From NCBI RefSeq assembly GCF_000373185.1, contig NZ_KB890642.1:8071-60296 (forward strand): a stretch of DNA of 52,226 nucleotides, read 5' to 3'. Below, in pieces: positions 28,818 to 36,944 of this stretch. The notes under the pieces were generated by a model, which saw only the letters and a list, made by a program, of their open reading frames with translations, was not told the DNA's origin and made no database searches. Source of the DNA: Segatella paludivivens DSM 17968 = JCM 13650 (GTDB lineage: Bacteria > Bacteroidota > Bacteroidia > Bacteroidales > Bacteroidaceae). Position 1 is the stretch's first letter; the number at the start of each line of letters is the position of its first letter. A program made the translations under genes and the position numbers.

Positions 28818-28902
28818 ATCGTCACTTTTACCCCAAGATCGTCACTGAATCATCACTCCAAAATGCCGATAAACAGGGGGGGGGAAGTTATGAAGTGACG
28901 AT
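28818..28902. repeat. ATCGTCACT direct and inverted repeats around a 9-G run
   Basis: ATCGTCACT occurs at 28818-28826 and 28838-28846 (20-base period) and in inverted form, AGTGACGAT, at 28894-28902. The 9-G run (28876-28884) lies between them. The layout resembles the GTCAC/GTGAC arms of the hairpin at 28012-28104, as if both belong to one family. Confidence 0.5.
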
Positions 28903-29179
28903 TATTTCATCAAAAAACTTTTTGCTGTTAGCGTTGTTTTGGCGTTACCAAATATTATCTAATACTTTGACTTTGATCTTCAAGACATCATTCCATCAAT
29001 CTAATTTCTTGAAAAGATCTATTTTTATTCAAACTATATATCAAGAAATCATTACATTATTTATACTATTTATAGTCAGAATTTTAATGCAAAGAAATAC
29101 TAAATATTACTCTGAGAATAAAAACATAACTAACAACAAAATAAAATACGAAGTTTTTTAATTTCTCAATATTAATTAT

Positions 29180-29187
29180 TACTTTTG
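29180..29187 (+). promoter_or_regulatory. -7 box five bases before the spoU start
   Basis: TACTTTTG then CAAGT then ATG (29193). It is nearly identical in layout to the box at 4916-4923. The -33 position holds only a T-run. Confidence 0.55.
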
Positions 29188-29192
29188 CAAGT

Positions 29193-29951
29193 ATGATTAG
29201 CAAAGCTAAAATAAAATATATCAAATCTCTTCAACACAAGAAGATAAGAAACAGCGAAGGTGTATTTGTAGCTGAGGGTCACAAAGTTGTAGGCGACCTA
29301 CTGACAAAATACCAAGCTAAAATTATTGTGGCTACAAGTGAATGGATTAAGACAAACAATAATATTAATTCTGACGAAATAATAGAAGTTACAGAAGACG
29401 AACTTTCACGAGTTAGTTTTTTGCAGCATCCTCAAATGGTACTTGCCATATTTAAATTGTTTGAATACGATGCACCCATCATAAAAGATAATGACGAAAC
29501 ATTATATATTGCTCTTGATGGAGTGCAGGACCCTGGCAACCTAGGAACAATCATTCGCATTGCAGACTGGTTTGGCATTACTGATATTTATTGCAGCAAT
29601 GACACCGCCGACATATATAATCCAAAAGTTGTACAAGCAACAATGGGAAGTATTGCAAGAGTAAAACTTCATTATACAGACCTAAACAAGTTCATTGGCT
29701 CTCTCCCACCCAACTATCCTGTTTACGGCACGTTGCTAGAAGGAACAGATATTTATAAAGAGGAACTTTCAAAAAATGGTATAATCGTTATGGGAAATGA
29801 AGGAAACGGTATATCGCCTGAAATAAGAAAGATGATTAGTCGCAAACTACTCATCCCTAATTACCCTACAGGAAGAGAAACTGCAGAATCCCTTAACGTA
29901 GCAATTGCCACGGCTGTGACATGTGCTGAATTCAGACGTAGAATGATCTAA
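29193..29951 (+). CDS. TrmH/SpoU-family RNA 2'-O-methyltransferase
   Basis: A 252-residue SPOUT methyltransferase acting on rRNA or tRNA with AdoMet. The N-terminal substrate-binding domain (KAKIKYIKSLQHKKIRNSE, about 1-90) precedes the knotted domain with all three family motifs: LDGVQDPGNLGTIIR near residue 110, IVMGNEGNGIS near 200, and IPNYPTGRETAESLNVAIA near 225. The exact target nucleotide cannot be told. It begins a plus-strand unit with a membrane protein and hisB (gaps 11 and 11 bases). In many Bacteroidetes a gene of this kind stands near tamL, as here. Confidence 0.93.
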   Translation: MISKAKIKYIKSLQHKKIRNSEGVFVAEGHKVVGDLLTKYQAKIIVATSEWIKTNNNINSDEIIEVTEDELSRVSFLQHPQMVLAIFKLFEYDAPIIKDNDETLYIALDGVQDPGNLGTIIRIADWFGITDIYCSNDTADIYNPKVVQATMGSIARVKLHYTDLNKFIGSLPPNYPVYGTLLEGTDIYKEELSKNGIIVMGNEGNGISPEIRKMISRKLLIPNYPTGRETAESLNVAIATAVTCAEFRRRMI

Positions 29952-29962
29952 AATTAATCAAT

Positions 29963-30865
29963 ATGGAAAATAATTTATATAAAAGTCGCAGCATCTATGG
30001 ATGCGTAAAGGATGCATTCAACTTATTGAACCTTAATATCCTGACGATATTAAAAAAGACATGGATGCCAGCTATTGCACTTGCAGTAATCTCCACTATA
30101 TATATATTAGGTTGCAAAAATGTTATGATTGCTAATCTAAGCGGACAGAAACTCAGTTACTGGATATTACTGGGATTTATACTTCTTGCAGTATGTGAGA
30201 CGATGGCTCAATCATGGCTTATGGGCAAAACATATACATTGCTAAACACAAATTCGTTTAAAGAGAATTTAAGAAAGGCTCTATTTATTACACTCACAAA
30301 CCTATTCCTAACCATAGTAATCATCTCAATCTCCTTTTATTCAGGGGGAACAGCGATTGCTATTTTTGTTTCAAAGCACGTTTTCAGTCCTGAAAAAGCG
30401 ATGTCTATATCTTTGATCATACAACTCGCAATTATGATAATCGGATGCATATTTATATTGCCATTTATATTTTCTACTACAAAATATATCATGGGAAAGG
30501 ATACGAAATTCGTAAATATCATAGGCAAAGATTATCACACAGGAATAAAGCATTTGGGATTTATTCTGATAGGACAGATTATAACAATGCTTTTTTACAT
30601 GGTAATAATGATTGTTGTATCTTTACCATTTATGATAATCTTTAACTCATACCTTTTCAATCAAATGGGTATTATGAATGGTGATTCTGACGGAATGCCT
30701 TCATATTTAACGTTTCTTCTGATTGTGGTATCACTCTTGACAACATTCTTGTACACCTACATATTTGTTTACTTCTACATTTTCTGTTATTATATCTATG
30801 GTGCAATAACACAACAGGAAAAGGAAAAAGCGGATATAAAAATGAAAATAGACAAATACGAATAA
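29963..30865 (+). CDS. Multi-pass membrane protein of unknown function
   Basis: A 300-residue protein with about six predicted membrane segments (for example around residues 35-50, 65-85, 105-130, 150-175, 200-235 and 255-285) and short charged loops. The C-terminus EKEKADIKMKIDKYE is cytoplasmic-looking. No transporter signature or enzymatic motif is recognised. It lies between spoU and hisB with short gaps and is likely cotranscribed. Confidence 0.8.
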   Translation: MENNLYKSRSIYGCVKDAFNLLNLNILTILKKTWMPAIALAVISTIYILGCKNVMIANLSGQKLSYWILLGFILLAVCETMAQSWLMGKTYTLLNTNSFKENLRKALFITLTNLFLTIVIISISFYSGGTAIAIFVSKHVFSPEKAMSISLIIQLAIMIIGCIFILPFIFSTTKYIMGKDTKFVNIIGKDYHTGIKHLGFILIGQIITMLFYMVIMIVVSLPFMIIFNSYLFNQMGIMNGDSDGMPSYLTFLLIVVSLLTTFLYTYIFVYFYIFCYYIYGAITQQEKEKADIKMKIDKYE

Positions 30866-30876
30866 TTTAAATAGAG

Positions 30877-31953
30877 ATGAAAAAGCAGAAAATATTATTC
30901 ATTGACCGTGACGGAACTCTTATTGAGGAACCAGCTGATGAGCAGATTGATTCTTTTGAAAAGCTGAAGTTCACAAAAGGGGTGTTTAAGAACCTTGAAT
31001 TTATACGCAGGAATTTAGATTTCCGCTTCGTTATGGTAAGCAACCAAGACGGACTGGGAACAAAATCATTCCCGGAAGATACCTTTTGGCCTGTACATAA
31101 TTTTATTATCCAAACTTTGGAAGGCGAAGGCATTACTTTCGACGATCAACTGATTGACCGTCATTTTCCAGAGGACAATTCTCCTATGAGAAAACCTGAC
31201 ACAGGAATGTTAAAGGAATACTTAAGCAATCCAGCTTATAATATTGAAGGAAGTTTTGTTATCGGCGATAGAGAAACAGATGCTAAACTAGCTGAAAACA
31301 TCGGTTGCAAAGCTCTTATCTTAGGACAAGATGGTATTACTTGGGATAAGATAGCCGAGATTCTGTTTGCCGGAGAAAGGATTGCAGAGTCACGGCGTAC
31401 AACAAAGGAAACAGATATCTACGTAAAGATTAATCTTGACGGAACAGGTAAATGCGACATATCAACAGGTTTGGGATTCTTTGACCACATGCTTGAACAA
31501 ATAGGCAAACATGGAATGATGGATTTGACAATTCACACCAAAGGAGATCTGAACGTTGACGAGCATCATACTATTGAAGATACAGCGATAACACTTGGCG
31601 AGTGCATACTCAGAGCACTAGGCGACAAGAGAGGTATTGAAAGATATGGCTATTGCCTACCGATGGATGACTGCCTTTGCCAAGTAGCACTTGACTTTGG
31701 AGGACGCCCTTGGCTTGTATGGGACGCAAAATTCAACCGCGAGAAAATCGGAGAAATGCCAACTGAAATGTTTCTGCATTTCTTCAAAAGTCTAAGCGAT
31801 GCAGCGCAGATGAATCTTAACATAAAGGCTGAAGGCACAAACGAACACCATAAAATAGAAGGTATCTTTAAAGCATTGGCACGCTCGTTGAAGATGGCTG
31901 TAAAGCGTGATATCTATCATTATGAACTTCCTTCAACAAAGGGAAAGTTATAG
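30877..31953 (+). CDS. hisB: Bifunctional histidinol-phosphatase/imidazoleglycerol-phosphate dehydratase
   Basis: A 358-residue fusion that catalyses steps 6 and 8 of histidine synthesis. The N-terminal HAD phosphatase has [12 protein letters not shown] and [12 protein letters not shown]. The C-terminal dehydratase (from about 180) has the metal-binding histidine motifs [25 protein letters not shown] and [11 protein letters not shown]. In E. coli the phosphatase half binds a structural zinc through Cys92, His94, Cys100 and Cys102. The equivalent positions here appear to be Asp94, His96, Ser102 and Met104, so the zinc site is not conserved. No other his gene is in the window. Confidence 0.95.
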   Translation: MKKQKILFIDRDGTLIEEPADEQIDSFEKLKFTKGVFKNLEFIRRNLDFRFVMVSNQDGLGTKSFPEDTFWPVHNFIIQTLEGEGITFDDQLIDRHFPEDNSPMRKPDTGMLKEYLSNPAYNIEGSFVIGDRETDAKLAENIGCKALILGQDGITWDKIAEILFAGERIAESRRTTKETDIYVKINLDGTGKCDISTGLGFFDHMLEQIGKHGMMDLTIHTKGDLNVDEHHTIEDTAITLGECILRALGDKRGIERYGYCLPMDDCLCQVALDFGGRPWLVWDAKFNREKIGEMPTEMFLHFFKSLSDAAQMNLNIKAEGTNEHHKIEGIFKALARSLKMAVKRDIYHYELPSTKGKL

Positions 31954-32044
31954 TATCACCACTAAATAGATATATAAAAAGTTAACGGGCGTTAAATAGA
32001 TAATATTTATCATTTCACAAACAGTGGATATGAATAAAATTAAG

Positions 32045-32052
32045 TAACTTTG
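32045..32052 (+). promoter_or_regulatory. -7 box for rplU-rpmA
   Basis: TAACTTTG in the context AATTAAG, as upstream of uvrA. Transcription would start near 32059 and give a leader of about 78 bases before rplU. The -33 element is not clear. Confidence 0.55.
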
Positions 32053-32064
32053 CGCCCGATTTAG

Positions 32065-32113
32065 TCCGTTTTAGGCTCAAATAAGTGTTGACATTAGTCA
32101 TCCGCCTAGCGGA
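32065..32113 (+). promoter_or_regulatory. Possible structured leader of rplU-rpmA
   Basis: TCCG/CGGA (32065-32068 with 32110-32113) and TAGGC/GCCTA (32072-32076 with 32104-32108) form a two-part stem. An alternative local hairpin CCGC-cta-GCGG (32102-32112) would compete with it. Such paired alternatives are known in ribosomal-protein leaders that bind their own product. This one is read by eye only. Confidence 0.35.
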
Positions 32114-32136
32114 GAAACCCGTTTAATAAATAAACA

Positions 32137-32454
32137 ATGTACGCAATCGTAGAGATTAACGGTCAGCAGTTTAAAGCTGAAGAAGGCATGAAACTCTTTG
32201 TGCACCACATCAAGGATGCAGAAGAGGGCAAGACTGTTGAATTTGACAAGGTTCTGCTCGTAGACAAAGACGGAGCAGTTACAGTCGGTGCACCAACAGT
32301 TGAAGGTGCAAAAGTTGTAGTTGAAGTTGTGAACCCACTCGTTAAGGGTGACAAGGTAATCGTTTTCAAGATGAAACGCCGTAAGGATTTCCGCAAGAAG
32401 AATGGTCACCGCGCACAATTCACAGAGGTAACAGTAAAATCAATTAACGCTTAA
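32137..32454 (+). CDS. rplU: 50S ribosomal protein L21
   Basis: A 105-residue L21, the usual length. It begins [17 protein letters not shown] and has the C-terminal [21 protein letters not shown] signature, recognisable in [18 protein letters not shown]21 binds 23S rRNA in the large subunit. It is paired with rpmA 17 bases downstream, which has a GGAGG-like purine stretch (AGGAGGAC) in the gap, one of the few Shine-Dalgarno-like signals in this window. Confidence 0.98.
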   Translation: MYAIVEINGQQFKAEEGMKLFVHHIKDAEEGKTVEFDKVLLVDKDGAVTVGAPTVEGAKVVVEVVNPLVKGDKVIVFKMKRRKDFRKKNGHRAQFTEVTVKSINA

Positions 32455-32471
32455 AATCAGGAGGACAAAAC

Positions 32472-32759
32472 ATGGCACATAAGAAAGGTGTAGGTAGTTC
32501 TAAGAACGGACGTGACTCAGCTTCACAGAGATTAGGCGTAAAAATTTGGGGTGGTCAGAAAGTTATCGCAGGTAACATCATCATCCGTCAGCGTGGTAAC
32601 AAGCACTTCGCAGGCGAGAACGTTGCTCAGGGTAAAGATGACACTCTCTATGCTCTTACAGATGGTCTAGTATACTTCCATAAGGGCAAGAAGGACAAGA
32701 GTACAGTTTCTGTTCTCTCACCTGAAGTTTACGCAGCTAAAACTAAGGTTGAAGCTTAA
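32472..32759 (+). CDS. rpmA: 50S ribosomal protein L27
   Basis: A 95-residue L27 beginning [16 protein letters not shown], with the family core [13 protein letters not shown] and [13 protein letters not shown]. The N-terminus is the unprocessed type that reaches the peptidyl-transferase centre directly (no Staphylococcus-like leader to be cleaved). It forms the conserved rplU-rpmA pair and is followed by a hairpin terminator. Confidence 0.98.
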   Translation: MAHKKGVGSSKNGRDSASQRLGVKIWGGQKVIAGNIIIRQRGNKHFAGENVAQGKDDTLYALTDGLVYFHKGKKDKSTVSVLSPEVYAAKTKVEA

Positions 32760-32790
32760 ATAATTAAACACTTATTCCAAACAAACATAG

Positions 32791-32818
32791 AATGCCAGCT
32801 CCTTTTGAGTTGGCATTT
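32791..32818 (+). terminator. Terminator of rplU-rpmA
   Basis: AATGCCA-g-CTC (32791-32801) pairs with GAG-t-TGGCATT (32807-32817) around a CTTTT-type loop, followed by T-rich sequence. Confidence 0.82.
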
Positions 32819-33075
32819 CTTCGTTATAATAAAATGAAAACTTATTAACTACCACATTATATATGCTTTTATTGATACAGCTCAAAAAACATAGCGTTAT
32901 AAAAGCAAGCGCAATAAGCGCCAAAGGAAATTTAAAATATATCAGATTCAAGTGAATAATGCAATTACTTAGAGCTATTATATAAATCTACATTAGAACT
33001 AAAGCACCGTAAACCCAAGCATTCTTAAAATTTAACATATTAACACAAGCCCACATTTTGGCTTATAACAAAAAT
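32819..33075. other. AT-rich spacer between two terminators
   Basis: No gene, tRNA or promoter pair is evident in this stretch between the rpmA terminator and the terminator of the minus-strand OB protein gene. Frames are closed on both strands. Confidence 0.5.
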
Positions 33076-33108
33076 AAAAGGATTGCGAAATAATATCACA
33101 ATCCTTTT
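33076..33108. terminator. Terminator of the DUF3127 gene
   Basis: AAAAGGATTG (33076-33085) and CAATCCTTTT (33099-33108) form a perfect 10-bp stem with a 13-base loop. A and T runs flank both sides, so it can act in both directions. Confidence 0.82.
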
Positions 33109-33164
33109 GTTTTTATAGCAAAATACTGATATTATTATCAGCATTCACAACAAATTCACACTAA

Positions 33165-33554
33165 TTAGAATGGAAGATCATCAGCACTCTCTCCACCGTC
33201 AGCATTCTGTGCTGGAGGGAATGGAGCCTGAGCTGATGGAGCTGCATTGAAAGCAGCAGGAGCTGCACCTGCGCCCAAAGTGGCTGGATCAATCTGACGA
33301 ACGTCAAAAGCACGAATACTGTTAAACCAACGGCCATTATACTCATGTGCATCAATATCAAAAGATACCGATACTTCCTGACCTACCTGAATATTGAAAC
33401 GCTGCAAACGCTCTGCACCAAAGACAGAGAACACCATCTTATGAGGATATGATTCATGAGTTTCAATGACGAAATCCTGTGATTTCCATTCTCCACGGCT
33501 AGAAACACCAGTACGCTCTGTTAGAGCTACAATTACCTTACCTTGTAATTCCAT
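33165..33554 (-). CDS. DUF3127 OB-fold protein with SSB-like tail
   Basis: A 129-residue protein typical of Bacteroidetes. Residues 1-88 form an OB-fold domain (MELQGKVIVALTERTG, GRWFNSIRAFDV). Residues 90-120 are a Pro/Ala-rich linker, and the last residues are DDLPF, the same acidic, hydrophobic tip by which single-stranded-DNA-binding proteins recruit replication and repair partners. It is therefore probably an SSB paralogue. DNA binding is inferred. It diverges from dnaN across 199 bases. I see no clear minus-strand promoter box there. Confidence 0.82.
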   Translation of the reverse strand: MELQGKVIVALTERTGVSSRGEWKSQDFVIETHESYPHKMVFSVFGAERLQRFNIQVGQEVSVSFDIDAHEYNGRWFNSIRAFDVRQIDPATLGAGAAPAAFNAAPSAQAPFPPAQNADGGESADDLPF

Positions 33555-33672
33555 AATTTAAATATATTATTTTTAAGTATACTTTATGACGACGTGAAAG
33601 TTTTTACAATCCCACTTCAGTTTGCGAAATTAATAAAATAGTTCTAATAAATGAAATTTTTTATGCGTTTTT

Positions 33673-33704
33673 TTTGTTTTAAACAATGGTTTTTAGTATT
33701 TTTG
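33673..33704 (+). promoter_or_regulatory. Promoter of dnaN
   Basis: TTTG (33673-33676), 20 bases, TATTTTTG (33697-33704). The leader to the dnaN ATG is about 43 bases and A-rich. Confidence 0.75.
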
Positions 33705-33753
33705 TAATCTGAAAATATAATATCAGAACAATAACGAATAAAAGAAAATAATA

Positions 33754-34875
33754 ATGAGATTCACATTATCAAGCGGAACACTTAACGCACGTCTACAATC
33801 ACTTTCAAAAGTGATTAATAGCAAGAATTCTATTCCAATTCTTGACAGCTTCCTTTTCGAAGTAAGTAACAGTGAACTAAAAATAACTGCATCTGACAAC
33901 GAGAATGTTATGACATCATCCGTTACACTTGACGAGTGTGATGGTGAAGGGAGTTTTGCAGTACCAAACCGTACGATTCTTGACGCTGTAAAAGAGCTTC
34001 CAGAGCAGCCACTGGCATTTGATGTAGATACAGAGGCACTTACCATAAAGATTCTCTATCAGAACGGTATGTATAACTTCACTGCACAGAATGCTGATGA
34101 ATATCCACATACACAGACAGTTCCTGATAGTGCAACAATTATAACTCTGGAATCAACATCACTCATTAACAATATCACACGTTCATTATTCGCTACTGCT
34201 CAGGATGAGCTAAGACCCGTAATGAATGGTATATACTTTGATCTTACAACAGACTATCTGGCTATTGTAGCAACAGACGGCCACAAGCTTGTACGCAATC
34301 AAAACTTTAATATTAAGAGTGAGACTGCAGCATCTTTCATCTTGCCTAAGAAGCCTGCAACATTGCTAAAGAATGTACTTAGCAAAGACGGAAGCGATGT
34401 AGTTATCAAATTTGATGATCGTTGCGCAGAGATTAAATTCACAGACGGACAATTGTCTTGCCGCCTGATTGAAGGTAATTATCCTAACTATAACAGCGTA
34501 ATTCCTGAAAATCCAAACAACATGAGCATTGACCGCAAAAGCCTTATCGGAGCACTTCGCCGTGTACTTCCGTTTGCAAGCGAAAGCAGTCAGTTGATAC
34601 GTTTTCACATCGAGGCAGGAAAGTTGGAAGTTTCTTCAGAAGATATAGACTTCGCTACAAGCGCAAAGGAACAAATCACATGCGAATACAGCAGTCAACC
34701 AATAAACATCGGTTTCAAGGGTAGTTCTTTACAAGAAATACTTACCAATATCGAAAGCGACGAAGTTATCTTCCAGTTGGCAGACCCTAGCAGAGCAGGA
34801 GTTATAGTACCAGCAGAGCAGCCTGAGAATGAAAACATCCTCACACTGATTATGCCAATGTTGCTGAACGACTAG
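33754..34875 (+). CDS. dnaN: DNA polymerase III sliding clamp, beta subunit
   Basis: The 373-residue ring subunit that tethers the replicative polymerase to DNA. It begins MRFTLSSGTLNARLQSLSKVI and shows the three-fold repeated clamp domain with the familiar ATDGHKLVRN segment near residue 173 and the C-terminal LIMPMLL, which forms part of the hydrophobic partner pocket. It leads a plus-strand unit with an exonuclease, coaBC, DUF4835 and recN, and not, as in many bacteria, next to dnaA. Confidence 0.96.
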   Translation: MRFTLSSGTLNARLQSLSKVINSKNSIPILDSFLFEVSNSELKITASDNENVMTSSVTLDECDGEGSFAVPNRTILDAVKELPEQPLAFDVDTEALTIKILYQNGMYNFTAQNADEYPHTQTVPDSATIITLESTSLINNITRSLFATAQDELRPVMNGIYFDLTTDYLAIVATDGHKLVRNQNFNIKSETAASFILPKKPATLLKNVLSKDGSDVVIKFDDRCAEIKFTDGQLSCRLIEGNYPNYNSVIPENPNNMSIDRKSLIGALRRVLPFASESSQLIRFHIEAGKLEVSSEDIDFATSAKEQITCEYSSQPINIGFKGSSLQEILTNIESDEVIFQLADPSRAGVIVPAEQPENENILTLIMPMLLND

Positions 34876-34899
34876 TTATCAATTTAAAATAAATATATC

Positions 34900-35754
34900 T
34901 TGAAACTAAATATTACAAAGCCCTTGATAGTCTTCGATTTAGAGACTACGGGGCTTGATATTGTAAACGACAGAATAATACAGCTATCATATATAAAGGT
35001 TAATCCTGATGGTAGTGAGGATAGAGGCGATTATTTAGTAAATCCAAAGAAGCACATTCCTAATGAGGTTGTTGCATTGACTGGGATTGACGATGAGAAG
35101 GTTAAGGACTCTCCTACTTTCAAGGAACTATCATCTGAATTAAGCGAAAAATTCAAAGGATGCGACTTTGCCGGATTTAATTCAAATAGATTTGACGTTC
35201 CAATGCTTGCTGAGGAATTTTTGCGTGCAGGTATTGACTATGACTTCTCTAAGAGCAGACTCATCGACGCACAGACAATATTCCACAAGATGGAAAAGCG
35301 CAATCTAGCGGCTGCATACAAATTCTATTGCGGACACAAGATGGAAGACGATTTCGAAGCTCATCGTGCTGACCAAGATACAGAAGCAACATATCGTGTG
35401 CTTATGGGAGAACTTGAGATGTACACAGCTGAGAATCAGGAAGAGCCAGAAAGAGTTTTGCCTAACGACATGGACTACCTTGCGGATTTCTCAAAACAAA
35501 ACGACAATGTAGACTTTGCAGGAAGAGTTGTATGGAAGCCAATAACAGATAAGGACGGCAATCCACTTACCGACAAACAGGGTAATCCACAAAAGCAGGA
35601 GGTATTCAATTTCGGAAAGTACAAGGATATGCCTGTTGCTGAGGTGTTAAAAAAAGATCCTGGATATTACTCTTGGATGCTTGGAGCAGACTTCCCTAAC
35701 AATACCAAACAGATTCTTACTCGTATCAGATTAAGAGAATTCAATAATAGATAA
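34900..35754 (+). CDS. DnaQ-like 3'-5' exonuclease (DEDDh) with C-terminal add-on
   Basis: A 284-residue exonuclease. The DEDDh residues are visible: VFDLETTGLD (Asp13, Glu15), NSNRFDVPML and HRADQDTEATYR. Residues about 230-275 (FNFGKYKDMPVAEVLKKDP, then YYSWML) form a small domain also seen at the end of Exo X-like nucleases. The start is TTG at 34900: upstream codons in frame hit a TAA, and the next ATG would remove the catalytic ExoI motif. Twenty-four bases follow the dnaN stop, and the stop overlaps the coaBC ATG (TAATG). A proofreading or repair role next to the clamp is likely but inferred. Confidence 0.9.
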   Translation: MKLNITKPLIVFDLETTGLDIVNDRIIQLSYIKVNPDGSEDRGDYLVNPKKHIPNEVVALTGIDDEKVKDSPTFKELSSELSEKFKGCDFAGFNSNRFDVPMLAEEFLRAGIDYDFSKSRLIDAQTIFHKMEKRNLAAAYKFYCGHKMEDDFEAHRADQDTEATYRVLMGELEMYTAENQEEPERVLPNDMDYLADFSKQNDNVDFAGRVVWKPITDKDGNPLTDKQGNPQKQEVFNFGKYKDMPVAEVLKKDPGYYSWMLGADFPNNTKQILTRIRLREFNNR

Positions 35755-36944
35755 TGCTAAAAGGGAAAAAAATAGTATTAGGAATTACGGGTTCAATAGC
35801 AGCCTACAAATCGTGCCTCATCATTCGCGAACTAATTAAACGCGGTGCTGAGGTACAAGTTGTTATTACCCCTGACGGAAAAGAATTTATCACACCGATA
35901 ACACTTTCCGCTCTTACACATAAACCAGTGATAAGTGAATTTTTCTCACAACGTGACGGCACGTGGAATTCACATGTTGACCTTGGTTTATGGGCTGACG
36001 CGATGCTTATTGCCCCATGCACGGCAAGCAGCATCGGAAAAATGGCAAACGGAATAGCTGACAACATGCTTATTACAACATATCTTAGCATGAAAGCTCC
36101 TGTTTTCATTGCTCCAGCAATGGACCTAGATATGTATAAGCATCCGTCAACACAAGCCAATATTGAAAAGCTGAAAGAGTACGGAAACTATATCATCGAA
36201 CCTGCTAGCGGATACTTGGCTAGCGGACTTGAAGGTAAGGGACGCATGGAAGACCCTGAAAAAATAGTGAAAACTCTTAACCGCCAATTCTATCATAAAG
36301 ATCTTAAAGGCAAACAGATAATGATTACTGCCGGACCAACATACGAGAAAATAGATCCAGTAAGATTCATAGGAAACTATTCTAGTGGTAAAATGGGATT
36401 TGCCATTGCTGAAGAATGCTATCAACGTGGTGCTGACGTGACACTTATAGCAGGTCCTGTGTCTATGAAATGCTCTGACGGAATAAATAGAATTGATGTT
36501 GAGAGCAGTGAAAGCATGTATAACGAAGCCACAAAAGCTTTTAGCGACTGTGACGCAGCAATACTATGCGCAGCTGTTGCTGACTTCAAACCAGAAAACA
36601 TTGCAGACAAGAAGATAAAGCGAGAGAAGGATGACTTGATTATCCAACTAAAGCCAACTCATGATATAGCAGCATCTCTTGGCAAGATAAAGACCGATAA
36701 ACAGAAAATCGTAGCATTCGCATTGGAGACAAACGATGAGGAGATAAATGCCAAACATAAGTTGGAAAAGAAGAACGCAGACTTCATTGTACTGAATTCA
36801 ACAAGAATACCTGATACAACGTTCCGCAGTGACAAAAATCAGATAACCATTATCAGTAAGGATGGGAAAAAGGAATATGACAAAAAGCCTAAATCTGAAG
36901 TTGCGACTGATATCATTGATGAGTTGGCTTCTATTATGCAGTAA
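35754..36944 (+). CDS. coaBC: Bifunctional phosphopantothenoylcysteine decarboxylase/phosphopantothenate-cysteine ligase
   Basis: A 396-residue CoA-synthesis enzyme. CoaC half: KIVLGITGSIAAYKS (FMN/flavin site), the catalytic-type His in NSHVDLGLWAD, and IAPAMDLDMYKHP. CoaB half: ITAGPTYEKIDPVRFIGNYSSGKMG and CAAVADFKPENI. In E. coli the PxMNxxMW motif has a catalytic Asn (125), and here the aligned residue is Asp124. The ATG overlaps the exonuclease stop by one base, and the gene overlaps the next by 68 bases. Confidence 0.96.
   Translation: MLKGKKIVLGITGSIAAYKSCLIIRELIKRGAEVQVVITPDGKEFITPITLSALTHKPVISEFFSQRDGTWNSHVDLGLWADAMLIAPCTASSIGKMANGIADNMLITTYLSMKAPVFIAPAMDLDMYKHPSTQANIEKLKEYGNYIIEPASGYLASGLEGKGRMEDPEKIVKTLNRQFYHKDLKGKQIMITAGPTYEKIDPVRFIGNYSSGKMGFAIAEECYQRGADVTLIAGPVSMKCSDGINRIDVESSESMYNEATKAFSDCDAAILCAAVADFKPENIADKKIKREKDDLIIQLKPTHDIAASLGKIKTDKQKIVAFALETNDEEINAKHKLEKKNADFIVLNSTRIPDTTFRSDKNQITIISKDGKKEYDKKPKSEVATDIIDELASIMQ

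Larger units (their letters stand above)
27848..29179. other. 1.3-kb gene-free region with several inverted repeats and G-runs
   Basis: No convincing gene lies between the tamL and spoU promoters. The 88-codon frame at 28895-29161 is Phe/Leu/Ile-rich and looks like translated AT-rich spacer. The region holds a two-block long hairpin (28012-28104), a near-perfect 29-bp palindrome with a second copy (28259-28331), a 7-G run (28203-28209), a 9-G run (28876-28884), palindromes CGTTATAACG (28471-28480) and GTACTTAAGTAC (28623-28634), four copies of CGTAGCT (28492-28591) and a TCACT-type inverted repeat (28818-28902). It may be a graveyard of small mobile elements or a set of non-coding signals. 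Confidence 0.6.

Noticed and set aside
28203..28884. CRISPR-like array from the repeated motifs
   Set aside because: Repeats are short, in mixed orientation and not regularly spaced, and no cas gene is present.
28895..29161. 88-codon frame starting at GTG in the tamL-spoU gap
   Set aside because: Composition (Phe, Leu, Ile, Asn, Lys) is that of translated AT-rich spacer, it starts inside an inverted repeat and has no recognisable motif.
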